Source of the DNA: Anisodus tanguticus
Lineage: Eukaryota > Streptophyta > Magnoliopsida > Solanales > Solanaceae
DNA length: 64,000 bases
Direction: 5' to 3'
Assembly (NCBI GenBank): GCA_034509755.1
Contig: CM067557.1
Span: 36,080,001 to 36,144,000 of the forward strand
Numbering within the stretch: the stretch's first letter is position 1; the number at the start of each line of letters is the position of its first letter. A program made the position numbers and the translations under genes. Below, one piece after another: positions 32,537 through 45,958 of this stretch. The notes beneath the pieces are model-generated. The model did not search any database, had not been told where the DNA came from, and worked only from the letters and a program-made list of their open reading frames with translations.

Positions 32537-35500
32537 TAAGAGTGGCCAGTGGGCCGGGCTCGGGTCTGGCGGGCCGGGTCTGGCGGAGTCGGGGTCGGGG
32601 CGGGACGGAAGAAGGGGCGGGGTCGGGTCCGGCGGGCTCGGCGGGGTCAAGTCCGGGATCCGGAGCCCCGATCCCGATCCCGTCGGGCTCGGGTCGGGCG
32701 GGGTCGGGCTCGGGGCGGGATACGGCGGGTTTTTATTTTTTTTTTTTTTTTTAAATAACATATGTATGAAAAAAACTCAATAAATAAAATAAGATAGTGT
32801 AATAAAAACATCCCAAGGCTGTTTTTATGCCTCTTATATTATTTAATAGACATATGATTTTTTTGTAATACAAATACAATTGTCTAAAATCTAAATTGCA
32901 ACTTTGTGGTGTTGTCCAAAAGTTACAAATTACATAATAAAATTACAATTAAAAAAATTACATTCTCAAAAAAACTCGTTCTAATTGCTTGATGATTTCA
33001 TGTGGTTCTTCGGTTGGAATTGGTATTTGTTGGTCAAATTGATCCACGTCGCTTCCACTACCTTCGGTTAAGATTTCGTTGTAGTTTTCATCATCTTCTT
33101 CGTTGATCTCCGGTTGACCGCACCTTCTCCGCTCCGCTCGTATCCAATCTCTCGAATAATACCGCAATTTCCAAGTCGTCTCCGCTAATGAGTGTCTCGT
33201 GGTCTCCTATTTGATATCTGCTGCAGAAAAAGCGCTTTCGTACGCATTGCGCTTGACGACGCTTGAATGTTCAAAACATCTCGAGCCATTAATGAAAGTG
33301 TCGGAAAGGTCTTCTCATTCCCCTCCAAATATTTCAACAAGTCTTCATGTCCATCTTCATTGATAACTTCTTGATACGGTACATAACCCCGTAAAACAAA
33401 AATATCCAACTCGCTAATTTGGTTAATAGTAGAGGTACGACCGCACATTCTATTTCGAGGCTTTCAATACTAGCCGCGAAACAAGATGTCTTTTGTGAGG
33501 TTGTATTGAAGATGAAGAAGATGGTATGGAAGGCTGGTAAGTTACTAGCATTTTCTTGTTGATAAAATCTATATATATTTTTGCATTGGTGTTCTACGCT
33601 AGACAATACTTCTTCTTTAGTTTGTTCAATAGGTGGTGGGTGATTTAGATTTTTGGGACTTGGAGGTGGTAGTACTTCTATACAATCGTAAATAGTTTCA
33701 ATTAGTGATTTAGTACCGTCTATTTTAATAGTAGGATTTAATACGAACCAATAATATAAATAGAGGGAATAGGAATAAAAAAAAATTTTATTTTGACAAA
33801 CATTTTTTTAATAGGCGCCTTATAAGTTTGGTTTTTCCATATATTCACTAAGTAATAAAAATATTAGAGTTATATAAAATAACATAGTTGAAATAGTAGG
33901 ATAATATATACCGGAAAAATTCTTTTGTTGCTTGAAAAAATTTCTCTAAAAATACAATAAGTTCGGAGAAATTTTTACCCAATCACTATCTAAAATCATA
34001 TCACCGGGCTTTTTATTATGAGAGTTAAAAAATAAAGTTATAGGTAATTTATAGTCATAAGCAACAAGTAGTTGCTCGTATAAAGAATTCCACCTAGTGA
34101 TACTTCTTGTGGAATTTTCTATAAGGTAGTCCACAATCATGACAATTTTTTTTATATTCTTTTCTACGTTGTACTTTATTACTTTTAAAAATAAAGTTTA
34201 TAGCAAATTGTATTTTACTAAGAATGTCTTCAAAAAGTGATAGACCATCCTTTACAATTAAGTTATATATATGGCACGCACATTTTATATGAAAATGGTC
34301 TGAAAAAGAAGGAGTTAAACTATTTTTTAAAATTGTAATTGCGTAATTGTTATTAGAAGCGTTATCTAATGTAATAGTCATAATTTTATAGGTAATTCCG
34401 TAATAATCGCACACTTGATAAATATTTTCTCGCAATAAAAGTACCAAAGTGTGCCTATCATCTATATATCTATACGCTAAAATACGTTTTTGCATAGACC
34501 ATTTATAATCTATCCAATGACAAGTTACAGTTAAATAACCATGGCCGTTAGTACTACGACCTATATCAGACGTGATGGATACTTTGCCATTAAAATGATA
34601 TAATGAAAAACGTAAATATTGTTGATATTCATGCGCAAATTTAAATACATCTCTCTTAACAATTGATCTAGGAAAACCGTTAAAAACAGGATTATATATA
34701 TCTCTAATGTAATGAATAAAACCGGAGATGAAGGAAATGAAAAGGGCAAACCCTCCACAACAACTAATTTTGATATTGCTTCCCTATCTCTATGTTTATT
34801 GTATTTAGAGCCTACAATTCCCCCCGTCATAGGGTTAATTTGACCACGTACTTGGTCCCACGATATCGGTATGTGAACCTTGTCCCGATGGAGCGGCGTT
34901 TGCGCACCCGGTTTTGAAGCCTGGTATTGGGCATACCTAGCTGGATGAGCACTTACTACGTGTCTAATTAAACCCCCGTCCCACCGTGACCTTTTCCGCT
35001 TTTAAATTTTAAAACATTTTTACAAATTTTACATATGGCTACTTGATTCTCTACGTCCCTATCAAAAAATGTCCATGCATCTTTTAATGGTCGTTTTGCT
35101 TTGGACCTATACTAGGGGGAATAGGAGGTATTTCGGTTGAAGGTGCACTAGTGGGTGTGTTGTCATCAACATTAGTGGGTATATCATCTAGATCATCGTC
35201 TAAATTAAAGTCTTCTTGAGTTCCAGAAAATAGCTCCTGGTCTAAATCTAATGGTATTGTAGGAAAATGTTGAGTATCAACAAAATCATCATGTGTAGGA
35301 ATAAGATGACTAGAAGAAGTACCCTTGCCCTGATTGCCCCTACTAGAAGAAGCACCCTTACCTTTACCCTTAAACATACATTTTAATCCTTCCATTTTAA
35401 TTATGATAATAAATAAATAAATAAATAATTAAAGCTAATAAAATTAAGTGATCTAAACTAAATAAACAGACAATAATAATTTAATGAAGGAACGAATGTA

Positions 35501-36068
35501 TCAAACGCCGACGTAACGTCGACGTGTAATCGAGAGGTTGAAAATTGAAACTTTTCTCGATGGAAGATCCTCAAGCTAGTTGCCAACTTCACTACCAATT
35601 CCCAAATGAATAAATAAAATTGAATATTTAGCAAACAATGTAGACTTGTAGAGAGATATATTGAGAAATTAGAGAGATTGTAGGAAGATTTGTGAGAAAG
35701 ATGAAGAGAAAATGAGTTATTTATAGTTGAAAAATTGGGTTAAAGTGTAAATATAATAACTTATGGGTTAAAATTAAATATTAAGGGGTAGGGGGTTGGG
35801 GGAGGGGGGGGGCTAAAATGGCCATTGGTCAACGGCCATAATCTAAAATGGTCGTTGGTGCAACGGCCATTTTTGCAAAGGGGGGTCGGGGTCGGGGCGG
35901 GGTCGGGGCTCGGGGCTCGGGGGCGGGCTCGGGTCTCGCGGGACGAGACATCGTCCCGTCCCGGGTCCCGCCCCCGTAATTTTTATTTTTTTTTTTTGGC
36001 GGGGTCGGGGCGGGACCGGGGCGGGCTCGGGTCGGGGTCGGGTTGTCCCGGCCCACTGGCCAGCCCTA
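32537..36068 (-). mobile_element. hAT DNA transposon, degenerate, 3.5 kb
   Basis: Exact 8-bp duplication CTTTTTAG lies at 32529-32536 and 36069-36076. Terminal inverted repeats are TAAGAGTGGCCAGTGGGCCG at the left and, inverted, TAGGGCTGGCCAGTGGGCCG at the right. Subterminal regions (about 32555-32730 and 35880-36055) are dense CGGGGTCGGG-type arrays of opposite orientation. The minus strand encodes a broken hAT transposase. Confidence 0.94.
32958..35395 (-). pseudogene. hAT transposase (BED zinc finger to dimerisation domain), broken
   Basis: From the N-terminus: MEGLKCMFKGKGKG and a Ser/Asp-rich leader (35395-35084). Then comes a BED-type zinc finger with CKICKNVLKFKSGKGHGG (about 35040-34985), where the frame breaks. 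The RNase H-like core follows, with TITLDNASNNNYAITILKNS and CACHIYNLIVKDGL (34495-34094) and RSITRWNSLYEQL (about 34110). The C-terminal hAT dimerisation domain has SELDIFVLRGYVP and EKTFPTLSLMARDVLNIQAS (33448-33185). Frameshifts occur near 34.98, 34.14 and 33.25 kb, and stops between, so no active enzyme is expected. The transposase family moves elements by cut and paste. Confidence 0.9.
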
Positions 36069-36280
36069 CTTTTTAGTGCAGTTTCTTGCAAGTTATTTGT
36101 TTGAACTTTTGTTTGGAGTAATTTTTTATATATATATTCAGCTTACGCCACACTATTCTTAGACATAGTAATCCTGGTTACTCAGCACTACTATCAGTAA
36201 ATCGTGGGATGTACGTGAATGACCAGGGTTTAAGAACAGAGCAACTGATATTACCTACAAAGTCCTACCTCAGAAGAGAG

Positions 36281-36366
36281 CAAATTGCTCCCACCAGGAT
36301 TTGAAACCTACGCTGCACCCCAGAAGAGAGCAAATTGCTCCCACCAGAGTTCGAACCTACGCTGCA
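36281..36366 (-). repeat. Duplicated SINE-like segment
   Basis: CAGAAGAGAGCAAATTGCTC occurs twice about 51 bp apart, each followed by CCACCAG and a FGAACCTACGCTGCA-like stretch. On the minus strand AGGTTCGAACTC resembles a tRNA B box. It may be a SINE scrap with an internal duplication. Confidence 0.5.
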
Positions 36367-36811
36367 GGCCTCCAACTGAATTTTAAATTCCACCTCATTT
36401 GTCATCCAGCTATGTCCGAGGGACTTGTTTGGAGTCAATATTGAAGTTGTGACTATTGGTGTCAGCTAATGATCTAATCTATCAAACTCAGGTTCAATTT
36501 ACAAATGTACAATCACTAACTTGTTGATGATCAACTCCACGACGATCTAATTTGCAAGGGAAATTTCCTCCAAACATTTTGCATGTGATGTGATCGAATT
36601 TAGAGAAAATGATGAGAACAGATCAGGAAAGCAAACAAATACCTTCAGTTTGGCTTGTGATGAGACATTGATGAAGAGAAATTGGACATGAACACATTTC
36701 TATCTCATCGTACAAAAATTCTCTTATCATAAGGCAATCCTTTTTTTTCTTGACACTTGTATTTTATTTATTTTCTTTCTGTTGTTGTTGAAGTGGACCT
36801 GAAAGATTAAT

Positions 36812-36985
36812 ACTCCCTCTATTGAATGATATATTTTTCTTTTTAATCTGTCCTAAAAAGAATGATATATATATATATACTCTATCTCAATATATATGAT
36901 ACACTTTTTTTTAATCTGTTCTAAAAAGAATAATATATATATATATATATACTCCATCTATCTCAATATATGTGTTATATCCCGT
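36812..36985. mobile_element. Stowaway-type MITE fragments with (TA) runs
   Basis: TACTCCCTCTATTGAATGAT, TTTTTAATCTGTCCTAAAAA and two nearly identical units with (TA) runs at about 36866-36879 and 36930-36949 resemble the ends of plant mariner-type MITEs. The structure looks like a truncated or tandemly duplicated end. Confidence 0.5.
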
Positions 36986-37465
36986 TTTAAGTTTTTAACC
37001 AAGTCGAAACGGAGTACAACATTTTGGTGGTTTCCAAATTAATTTAAGAATTCGCCACCTAATTATTATAAGATGAATTAGGACATCTATTTGACTAAGC
37101 AAAGAGGAGTCCAACTAGATGAAACAAAGAAACAAATACAAGAATTAGGAACGGGGCAGATTCAATAAATAAAATAAGTGGACAGAAATAAATTACTTAG
37201 AACATAACGAGAAGGAATCCAATTAGATGCACAGAGGAGGGAAAAAAACACATGAAGTAGGAAAAGGACATAGCCACAATATGAACATTACATATCTAGG
37301 AAAGGTTTTCATACTTTGTTGGAATACAACCGCAGACCAATCACTAAACTCATATCCATTTTCAAGCAGTCCACTATATATTTCTTTAGAAACCACAAGC
37401 AAACAAGTTGTATTAATTCAAATATGATGGATAAATACAATAAATAACACAACCATATTGATTTC
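36986..37465. other. Intergenic DNA before the copia LTR
   Basis: AT-rich sequence without recognised feature. Confidence 0.4.
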
Positions 37466-38322
37466 TGTGGAATACAACAATGGCAGGGAACAGGAAATAA
37501 GTCAATATTACAATTGCTAGAAAGGATAAACTAAAGATTACAACAAAACTGGAAATCAAGAATAAAACAAACTCCTTGTGTGATTTGCTGAGTCGAGTGA
37601 TGGCATCATGTCTTTAAGACAAGATTGCCCCGTAAGTGTTACTCTTGAAGAACTTTGAGTATAGTAAACTTGCTAGAGAGGAAAAAGATGAATTCAGAAA
37701 TTCTATAGTATTTTTCTAAGTGTTTTTAACAATTGAGTCAAAGGCCTCAATTTATAGTGTAATAAGATGACCCTTCAACTAGCCAACTAATGGCCTTCAA
37801 TAGCCATGTAATGACACTTGATGGAGGGGTTACATTCACCCAAATAATGGCAGAATTCATGTGCCAAGTAATGGAGATTCAATGCTCCAAAACCAACCCA
37901 AAGGTCAGAACTTTCCAACTTCTCGTCGCAACATTCTGCCTCCGAAGCGTCGCGGCTCTGCGAATTAGCGTCGCAGCGCTCCCTGAGAGGCGCCGCGGCG
38001 CTCCGGCACCTCGGCTCCGACGGGGCTGCGTCGTGGCCCTTCGCAGCTCCACGGTGACTTCCGACTCGCTTCATCTTACACTTCGTACACTTCTTCCTTC
38101 GTTTACCAACGTGGAATATTGTCATTTGGTCAATAACCGTCCATCATTCTATGTCTCAAACGTATTACATACGTACCAATATCTCTTTCACTAATGAAAT
38201 TTGCGATACTTGACACTACGTGTGCACGTGTGTGGAAACAACATTTCTGACGTGCGGGGCCTTAATTGTTTGAGTCATAAATAATGGGATATACTTAATT
38301 CCACATTAGTAAATTTCCAACA
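37466..38322 (-). repeat. Copia 3' LTR (about 857 bp)
   Basis: It starts on the minus strand TGTTGGAAATTTACTAATGT. Shared blocks with the plus-oriented solo LTR at 52421, such as TTGTCTTAAAGACA and ACTCGACTCA, show the same superfamily. A GC-rich block (37930-38055) with GCGCCGCGGCGC stands out. The left end at 37466 is estimated from TGTGG. Confidence 0.8.
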
Positions 38323-38689
38323 ATCCCCTCTTGAAAGAGATTTTGGCACACACACATGGTGCCTTTTCCAACAATCTTTCTGCGGACCGATGTTGCATCT
38401 GGATAGGTAGCTTCCACTTTGAACCTTCCATAGATGAATACCATCGAACTTACTTACTGCGCGGTGAACGTGATGTCTTGAATCGTCAGTATTTAGTAGT
38501 GTAAGCCAAGTCAACGGTACCAACACAACAACTTCCCTTACTCTTTTCTTCGTAATGTTTTATCCGTCGTGGCCGTGGACACTTCTTGGATTCTTAAGTG
38601 CGTTCATTTGAGGCGGCCTGTCCTCTCACTTAAATATGTGGTCTCTTACAAGGTATCGTGCTATACCCCACTTTACAAGTGTTAGGAAC

Positions 38690-41138
38690 TGTCACGACCC
38701 GAGCCGACGGGCCTCGACTAACCGCCCTAATGACGTCATTATACCAACTTGTCACACATAATCCAACTAACCCTTAATGAGTCTGAAATCCGGCAGCATA
38801 ACGTCGCAATAACAACATATGCCAGGGTAGGCAAGCCGACAAGGCTGCCTTTACCCCCGAATGCACATGTCTCCTGAGGAGTCACAACTAGCCAACACAA
38901 TATAAAGACAAGCCGACAAGGCTGCCAACAGATACTAACGTATATACATGGAAACACCCCAACACATAATACAATGGCATGACTGGCCGAAACAGAGTCA
39001 TAACCCTTACATAAGTACAACCCACCACTGTCTACAGACCTCTATAAGAAGAATAACGACATATGACGGGACAGGGCCCCGTCGTGCCCCTAAATACGAA
39101 CATAAGTCTAAAAGAGATTCGGTACCAAAATGACAAAGCCCTGGATCAAAGGAGCTTTCCAACCTGCAGAGTAGGAACCTAGGCCTGAGGTTCACCAAAC
39201 AGAAAACATGTACTTGCGGGCATGAAACGCAGCCCCCCCGAGGAAAGGGGGGTCGATGAAATAATGTGTCCGAGTATGTAAAACATGAAGCCGTAAAAGA
39301 GATCATAATTAGCCAACGAAACAGAAGATCAGTATAAAAATCAGGATCCAAATCCAACTGTGCCATAAACCATAAAAGTTAGTTGTGCCTTATAAAAATG
39401 AGAGTCAAGGCAAGAAAACATGAATGTCTGTCCATATACATATATATACATGTGACGTAACCCGGCCCACTAATGCGGGACTCGGTGGAATCATATCATA
39501 ACCCGGCCCATGCTGGGACTCGGTACAGTCATATCTCATCTATGGATCCATCCTACGTAACCCGGCCCTCTAGTGAGGGTTTCGGTGAACAATGCAAGGC
39601 TGTGCACGAGTCGTAACCCGGCCCGGGTCTCGGTGAGGTGATGTAGTAACACTTAGCACAAGTAGATATCATGGGTAACCATATGTAAGTAAAAATTATC
39701 ATTTGACTCTCCATCAAATCATTGTAATAAGTCATAATAAACTCTTTGTTGATAAATCATAGGCACTTCTCATAACAATCCTCATTAGGAATAAAACTGT
39801 ATAAGAAATAAGTACGTCCGCCGTACTTTCATTAAATCATGCCAAAAAGAAAGAAGTAAGAGTTTCACATACCTCTTAGACGAACTAATCAACTCAATAT
39901 TAGAGTATGCCTCATTTTAGAACTTCAACATTGTCGTCGAATTTATCTAAGTTATGTGGGTCCTTGTAAGCTCTATGAATGATTATCTACATCATACGGA
40001 CGAATTTCATCACAATCGAATCAACACATTAAAAACAGATTCTTAGGGACATTCTAACGAACACCTCGAACGCGTAGAACCTATATTCCTTTTAATCGAA
40101 ATCTATGTAAGTAGTGAAACATCCAACTCTCTTAATCCTCCTCCTTATACTACTAAAATCTCCAAAACAGTACCACAATTTCACATGCAAGCCCAGTAAC
40201 TCCCAATTACAACAGTCCTAACGATACCCAACCCAAATTCGCATTTTCGACAATCGTCTTTAGAACTAATAGCAAGAAATGACTTCAGAAAATTGTACAT
40301 ACTATTAAGAACAAGGAAGGTTACCTCATTAAACACATCGACGAGAATCGTTGGGAAACCCTTTTGCCCGACACAGCTTCCGACAACCAGAAACAGACCC
40401 CAACATCGATTCGCACCAGAATACTTTCGCATTCAAGGTTTCTTGTTTAGCTTCTGAGTTTCTAAGCTCGTTCTTGGCTTCGATTCTACTGGAATCAAAG
40501 CCCAGAACACCACGAATTCTCCCTTGTTTTGGTTATATGGAAGCTCCCAAAAATCCCCCAATTTTTGGTCGAAATTTCAAAAAACCATCAACTGAGCTTA
40601 CTCTTGTTGCTAGAAATGAATTTGGTGAAGGAGTTTGGTAGAGATGAAGAGAGCACATTGAAGGATTGATGGTGGAAGAGATGGAGTTGAAGAATTTGAA
40701 ATTTTTTTTGGAGAAGAAGCCCTTATGGGCGCTGATATCGTCGACCGGTCGATTTGGGGCTTGGTCACCCCCAAATCGTTTATAAAATCCCACTTACCAA
40801 CTCCCACTATAAATTGTCCCCTCCCTAATTAATTAATTATACACACAATTAAATTTCCGGTCTCCAATTATTTAAGTCCCGACGATTACTAAAATCCTCT
40901 TATGTCAATATCATAATTCCCGTAATAAAAATATCCGTCTATACTCTCTTCGGAGACACACAATTATTATTCAACTCCGTCGTCACTCTTACTAAATCCC
41001 AAAATTATTTCGGGATCACGCCCTTTTATATACTAATCCTCTTATTAATATACACAAGTACAACGAAATTTTCCCGGGTCCGGATCTACTCACCTACGTT
41101 ACGAGTTCAACCGTTACCCGAAAATACGGGGCGTTATA
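38690..41138 (-). repeat. Gypsy LTR, left copy (3' LTR in element sense)
   Basis: It is 2449 bp, TGTCACGACC at the left. It carries the GGCCCGGGTTA array (about 39465-39640), the palindrome TCGACCGGTCGA (40739-40750) and an end CGGGGCGTTATA. By eye it is a few per cent different from the right copy. Confidence 0.93.
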
Positions 41139-41699
41139 TCCTCCCCCCCTTAGAAACATTCGTCCTCGAATGTCGGTACGACAATTCTAACCTTTGACAC
41201 CATACAAAAAGAATACACCAATTGTTATTCCACTTCATCAAAAACAAGGGGTACGACATTCAGGGATTAATTCAGACTATCTTTTAAACTGTGAGGCGGT
41301 ACATATCAATTTATAACTACTTCTAAAGAAATAGACTCAAGTTTCATATGCGAACCAAAATAAACACATGGTGACTACATTCTTTAAATTCAAAAAATAG
41401 GTAAAGGAGGTAGAAGGTCCTAATATCAAATTTTAGAGTTCTATACGCAACATCGTTATTTATAATAGCTCACACATCAATACAATTAGCCATGTAATTA
41501 TTTTTATACTATCGCAGTTGATTCTTTTATTGCATTATTTTTGGGCTAGAGTGCTGCAACACAACTGCTGATTTTTCACTCGCCCTCGCCTGTAATTACA
41601 TTACACCGCCTCAAAATAAAGGCAGCAACATGTGTTTGTGCAGGGCACAATTTCACCAAAATACAGGAGTGATTTCAGTAGAATAACCAGCAAAACAGC

Positions 41700-41960
41700 A
41701 GGCCAATTAGCAGCCAAATAGCAGTTAAATAATCAGCAGGAACAGAGCTCAAATAACAGCCAAAACAGCAGATAAATAACAGCAGAAATTGAGCTCAAAT
41801 AACAGCCAAAATATCAGCCACAACAACAGCTAAAATCAACAGAAACTGAGCTCAAATAACAACCAAAATAACAGCCAAAACAGCAACTAAATAACAGCAG
41901 AAACTGAGCTCAAATAACAGCCAAAACAGCAGGTAAATAACAGCAGAAACTGAAATTACA
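41700..41960 (+). repeat. Tandem CAGCAGAAACTGAGCTC-type repeats in the gypsy interior
   Basis: About four to five units of 45-65 bp contain AACAGCAGAAACTGAGCTCA and AATAACAGCCAAAACAGCAG. Units differ in length and by substitutions. On the minus strand no continuous frame uses them. Confidence 0.8.
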
Positions 41961-44900
41961 GACATCAGTGATTTCAGTTGAAAATAATAGCAAAATAGCA
42001 GCCCAACAACAGCCTTAAAGCATAACCAAACAGCCCTAACAACAACTATATAAATGAGGCAGAATATGCAGCAATGACTTGCACTAAAGCACAGTAGATC
42101 AGTAACTTTTTCAGCACCACAGAACAGTCCTATAGGGCTATATGTGTAGCAAAAATAACGACTACACATAACCACAAGTTACCTCAAAAGCCCAACAGCC
42201 CTTCCCAATTTTTTTTTCAGCAGTCCAGGGCATCAGGACAACAGGTAGCAACAATCAGTAAACAAGAAGCAACTATAACTCAGAATCCAGTATTTTAAGA
42301 GCCACATCAGTCTTAACAACGAATGAGATAACTAAGAGAGCACCACATGTTTGAAAACAGGACATTTGAGACGGAAAAAGGCAGCAACATCTGTGCCAAC
42401 TGAAGCAATAATATATGTTTAAAGTGTAACAAGGACAGTAGTAGCAGTTACCAAGAACAACAACTAACCAGCAGTAACAGGTGACATCAAACCACAGCCA
42501 TAATAGCATCAAGCATGGTAGCTAAATGCCTCATTATCTTGACTGGTTTCCTGACAACCAGTCTAAACATGCTGGATATTTCACTTCTCATACAGTCATA
42601 CATGCTTGAACAAGACAAATAATATTATAGGCAAGCAAATGCAATCAAGGCATAGAAATGGACTAAGCAACCTTTGCACATTTTCTTACCTATAACATGT
42701 CTTTAATAAGAACCCTAACATGAGAGGTCATATTTTAAAACAAGAAGGGTTGAAACACATCTTGGAGGTTAAAGTCTACATATAACTGGAACAACTTTAA
42801 ATTAACAAAGACTTTAGTCATGAAGTTACCTAACACTACATGTGTACAAGTCTAAAATTCGCACATTATGCTTTGTTTTAACTGCACATGTTAACTTTAA
42901 ACCACCACAACACCTTCATCCACATATATTCACTTAGGTCAGTTTTATCTAATTAGGCGTGCTCCCAAACCGTCATATTACCACTACTTTAGCATAAACG
43001 ATCTGCATATCCAGGGGTCAAAACAGATGCATTAAGAGACTGCATACCAACAGTCCACAGAAGCGAAATACCGGATCCAGGGGAACTTTCTGAATCATCT
43101 CTTCAAGACTAGCATGCGGAAATTATCCTAAGCCTATCATTTTAACTTGTTGGGAACATATGTCAACTAGCATAGTGGTCCTAAGCTTTTATTCCTAACT
43201 TACACATACACTTAAACTAGGTGGATTGGTTTACACATTGGCAATGATCACATGGATACATGAATGGGTGCAGAAGTACTCTTTTCTAGGTATTCATAAC
43301 ATAACTTCAAAGTTCAGCCCACATAAAGTTCAAGTTACAAGAACATAGATACAACAAGTACATACCTAAGAAAACAACTTAGGAATTAAACTTCCCTTTG
43401 GACATACCACAACCTCTTGGGTTAGTGTTAAGCTCATAAGGTCCAGCAATAAACTAAAATAAGTCCTTTGGTTTAAAAAAAAAATTCCAGATTATATCAC
43501 GGTATGCATCCATAGAAGTAACAAGATATTAATAGCACAGACAGGACATCATGTAGTCATAATTGAAGCTAAACATGTCATTGGAGGCCACATCGTAGGC
43601 TACATCATTTCAAATTATTGGATACCATATGGAAAAACCAAAAACAGTAAGCCGACATATTCTCTAAGTTTATACTCAACCAGGGTTACTATTGTAATTA
43701 TATGAAAAATGTAATAGAAGCCACACCGGTCTTTTTACTATAACCAATAAGTTATAGGTTACTCCTAACTTTAGGTTAGATTCATATCAAGTCGGAATTG
43801 TCTCTAACAACACTAATCACTCCAAGATCGATCCAAACAAGGTTATTATTGCTTAACTTATGCATACAATAGTTTAAAAGTCATTTCATGATTCAACTAA
43901 AATTACACAAGACTATACAACAACCTTATCAATCAACATGCAAAATCCACATATTCCTTTTTGATTAATCCAAACATATAACCATTTATTTAGGCATGCT
44001 TAGTTATATCTTCTAACATACCCCCAAATCAGTAAAGCATGCTCGGAATTTAGGTAATATTCATAATTCACAATCATCACATAGGCTACCCTTTATCAAT
44101 TCCCATCATAAATCACATCATATAACCCCAACCATATCAACCCACTTAACTCATTCTCTTCTAGTTTTTTTTTCTTTCCAACATGTGATTTAGATACCTA
44201 TCAAAACTCAAATGATCTTATATTGTCTACCAATATTACATGAAAGGAGAAGGGGGTAGACACACTGCAGTAGCGGGCATGGGAATAGGTGGACTTAACG
44301 AGTTTGATTTAATCAACACATAGATACAAAACATGGGCATATACAATCAACCAACCGGATGCGAGTTATGCACATAAGGAAGGACAAGGTTATTTTAAAT
44401 AGTTATGTCCGGATGGGTATTAGACCACCTAAGACTATTGGGACATGCCAAGGATAGGTATGACCCCTTTAACCAAAAACATACACCAAATAGGCTCCTA
44501 AGCTATCCTTCAGATCACGACAGCACTTAAACAAGACACACATCCATTTCAAAGTCATTAGGTGATCCTATCGTAACTATAACAACATTCTTATGCTAAA
44601 TCTTAGTTCCCTTATTATAGGCAGATAAATAAATAAATAAAAACATTAAGCCCTTCAATCCTTTAAACGGGTCATACAAGGTCAAATAACCCTTAAACTT
44701 AACAAGACAACCGCTTAACACACAAATAATCGTCACACAATACTCTAACAGTGTTTTCATCAACTGAACATGCTAGACATTAATAGAGTAGTCACAAGTA
44801 GCACAATATTCACATATATTTCATAATGATTGGCATAATATACTCAAGGTTTAATAGTTAACTAAATAAGTAAACCGTTTATTGCAACAGCGACTCATTC

Positions 44901-45607
44901 CTGGAAGTATGTAAATACTCGCTTTTCCACCCCCCTTAAGCAACTATTGACAACATGTTTAGCATACGAGTCTATTCCCTATTTAAGAGATAAAATGCAG
45001 GCTTGGGTTATTAGAATATTTTGCATTCTACACTATGATACGCAAAGACAATTACGGGGGAAATTTTAATCAAACATAAAAGATATCTAGACAAGTCTAA
45101 TTAACTGTTTAGGGGTAGTCCCACTGAGCAAAATTGGCGAAGATAGGTCCTAACACAAGTGATTTATACTCAACCCACATATTGTACAGGGACATTAACA
45201 GACCACCCTAAGAAGTGTGACCAAGACAGAATACATTTATACATAACATAGATAGCATAACTCATAAGAAAAGCTGGAACACATCAACTTAAACAGGGTA
45301 ACATTACAACATGTAGAGGACCATCTACTCCTAAGCCCCATCCACAAGTAGGACAACCCGTTAACGACTATCAACTACCTACTGAACTAATTTCAAGGAC
45401 TTATCCAGACAACTTGCTCCAGAGACAACAAACCGTATATGTACAACAGTAGCGACTCCAGTTTTTGGCATATCTCATATTCCTTTTCATATAAACATAA
45501 GCATATCAAGGAGTCATCACAACTAATAGACTTCACACATACCATGTACTATAACCCAGATCAAACATAAAATATTTTACTCAAGAAGGCCTTGTATATC
45601 TAAGGTT

Positions 45608-45751
45608 TCAACGATTATCTAATATTCTAAGAGTCTCAAATATTCCATGTCCCAAACTTACATTATTTCTTCCCGTATACGAGGAAAGTAGGTTCTCATA
45701 ACCTCGAATTCGTAGTGCCCTTCTAGCGGCTGTCGCTTTCTTTGGAGGCAT
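45608..45751 (-). pseudogene. Gag N-terminal stub of the gypsy element
   Basis: The frame starts MPPKKATAARRALRIRGYEN and stops after 47 residues. Lys/Arg/Ala-rich MPPK starts are usual for chromovirus gag proteins. It lies about 200 bp inside the primer site, where gag should begin. The rest of gag is gone. Confidence 0.6.
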
Positions 45752-45958
45752 AGATGTAACACATTAATACGTCAGAGAGGGAATAACCTAATAACATAGC
45801 TCTATCGCACGATCTTAGAGTAAGAAGAATAGAAACCAATCCTAAATGTCCGGCACAGCCTCCTGCGTATAAGTATGGTGCACAACATACCCATACGCAA
45901 GACTCTACTAGAAACGGTCTGTAGACATTCCGAAGACTAACTTCTTTGATACCACTTT

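Larger units (their letters stand above)
41139..45958 (-). other. Interior of the gypsy element, mostly non-coding
   Basis: Frames are short and lack retrotransposon enzyme motifs. The stretch 41700-41960 is repetitive. The remainder is A-rich sequence with no recognised similarity. This makes the element dependent on a relative for movement, if it moves at all. Confidence 0.7.

Noticed and set aside
32484..32783. Gly/Pro/Arg-rich frames in the GC-rich arrays (also 35825-36091)
   Set aside because: They are translations of the hAT subterminal repeats in several frames on both strands.
38739..39366. Cys-rich and hydrophobic frames in the gypsy LTRs (repeated at 46009-46638)
   Set aside because: They lie in LTR sequence, differ between copies by frame changes, and match no protein family.
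41852..42512. Val/Cys/Leu-rich membrane-protein-like frames on the minus strand
   Set aside because: They are antisense readings of the CAG/AAC-rich repeats in the gypsy interior.
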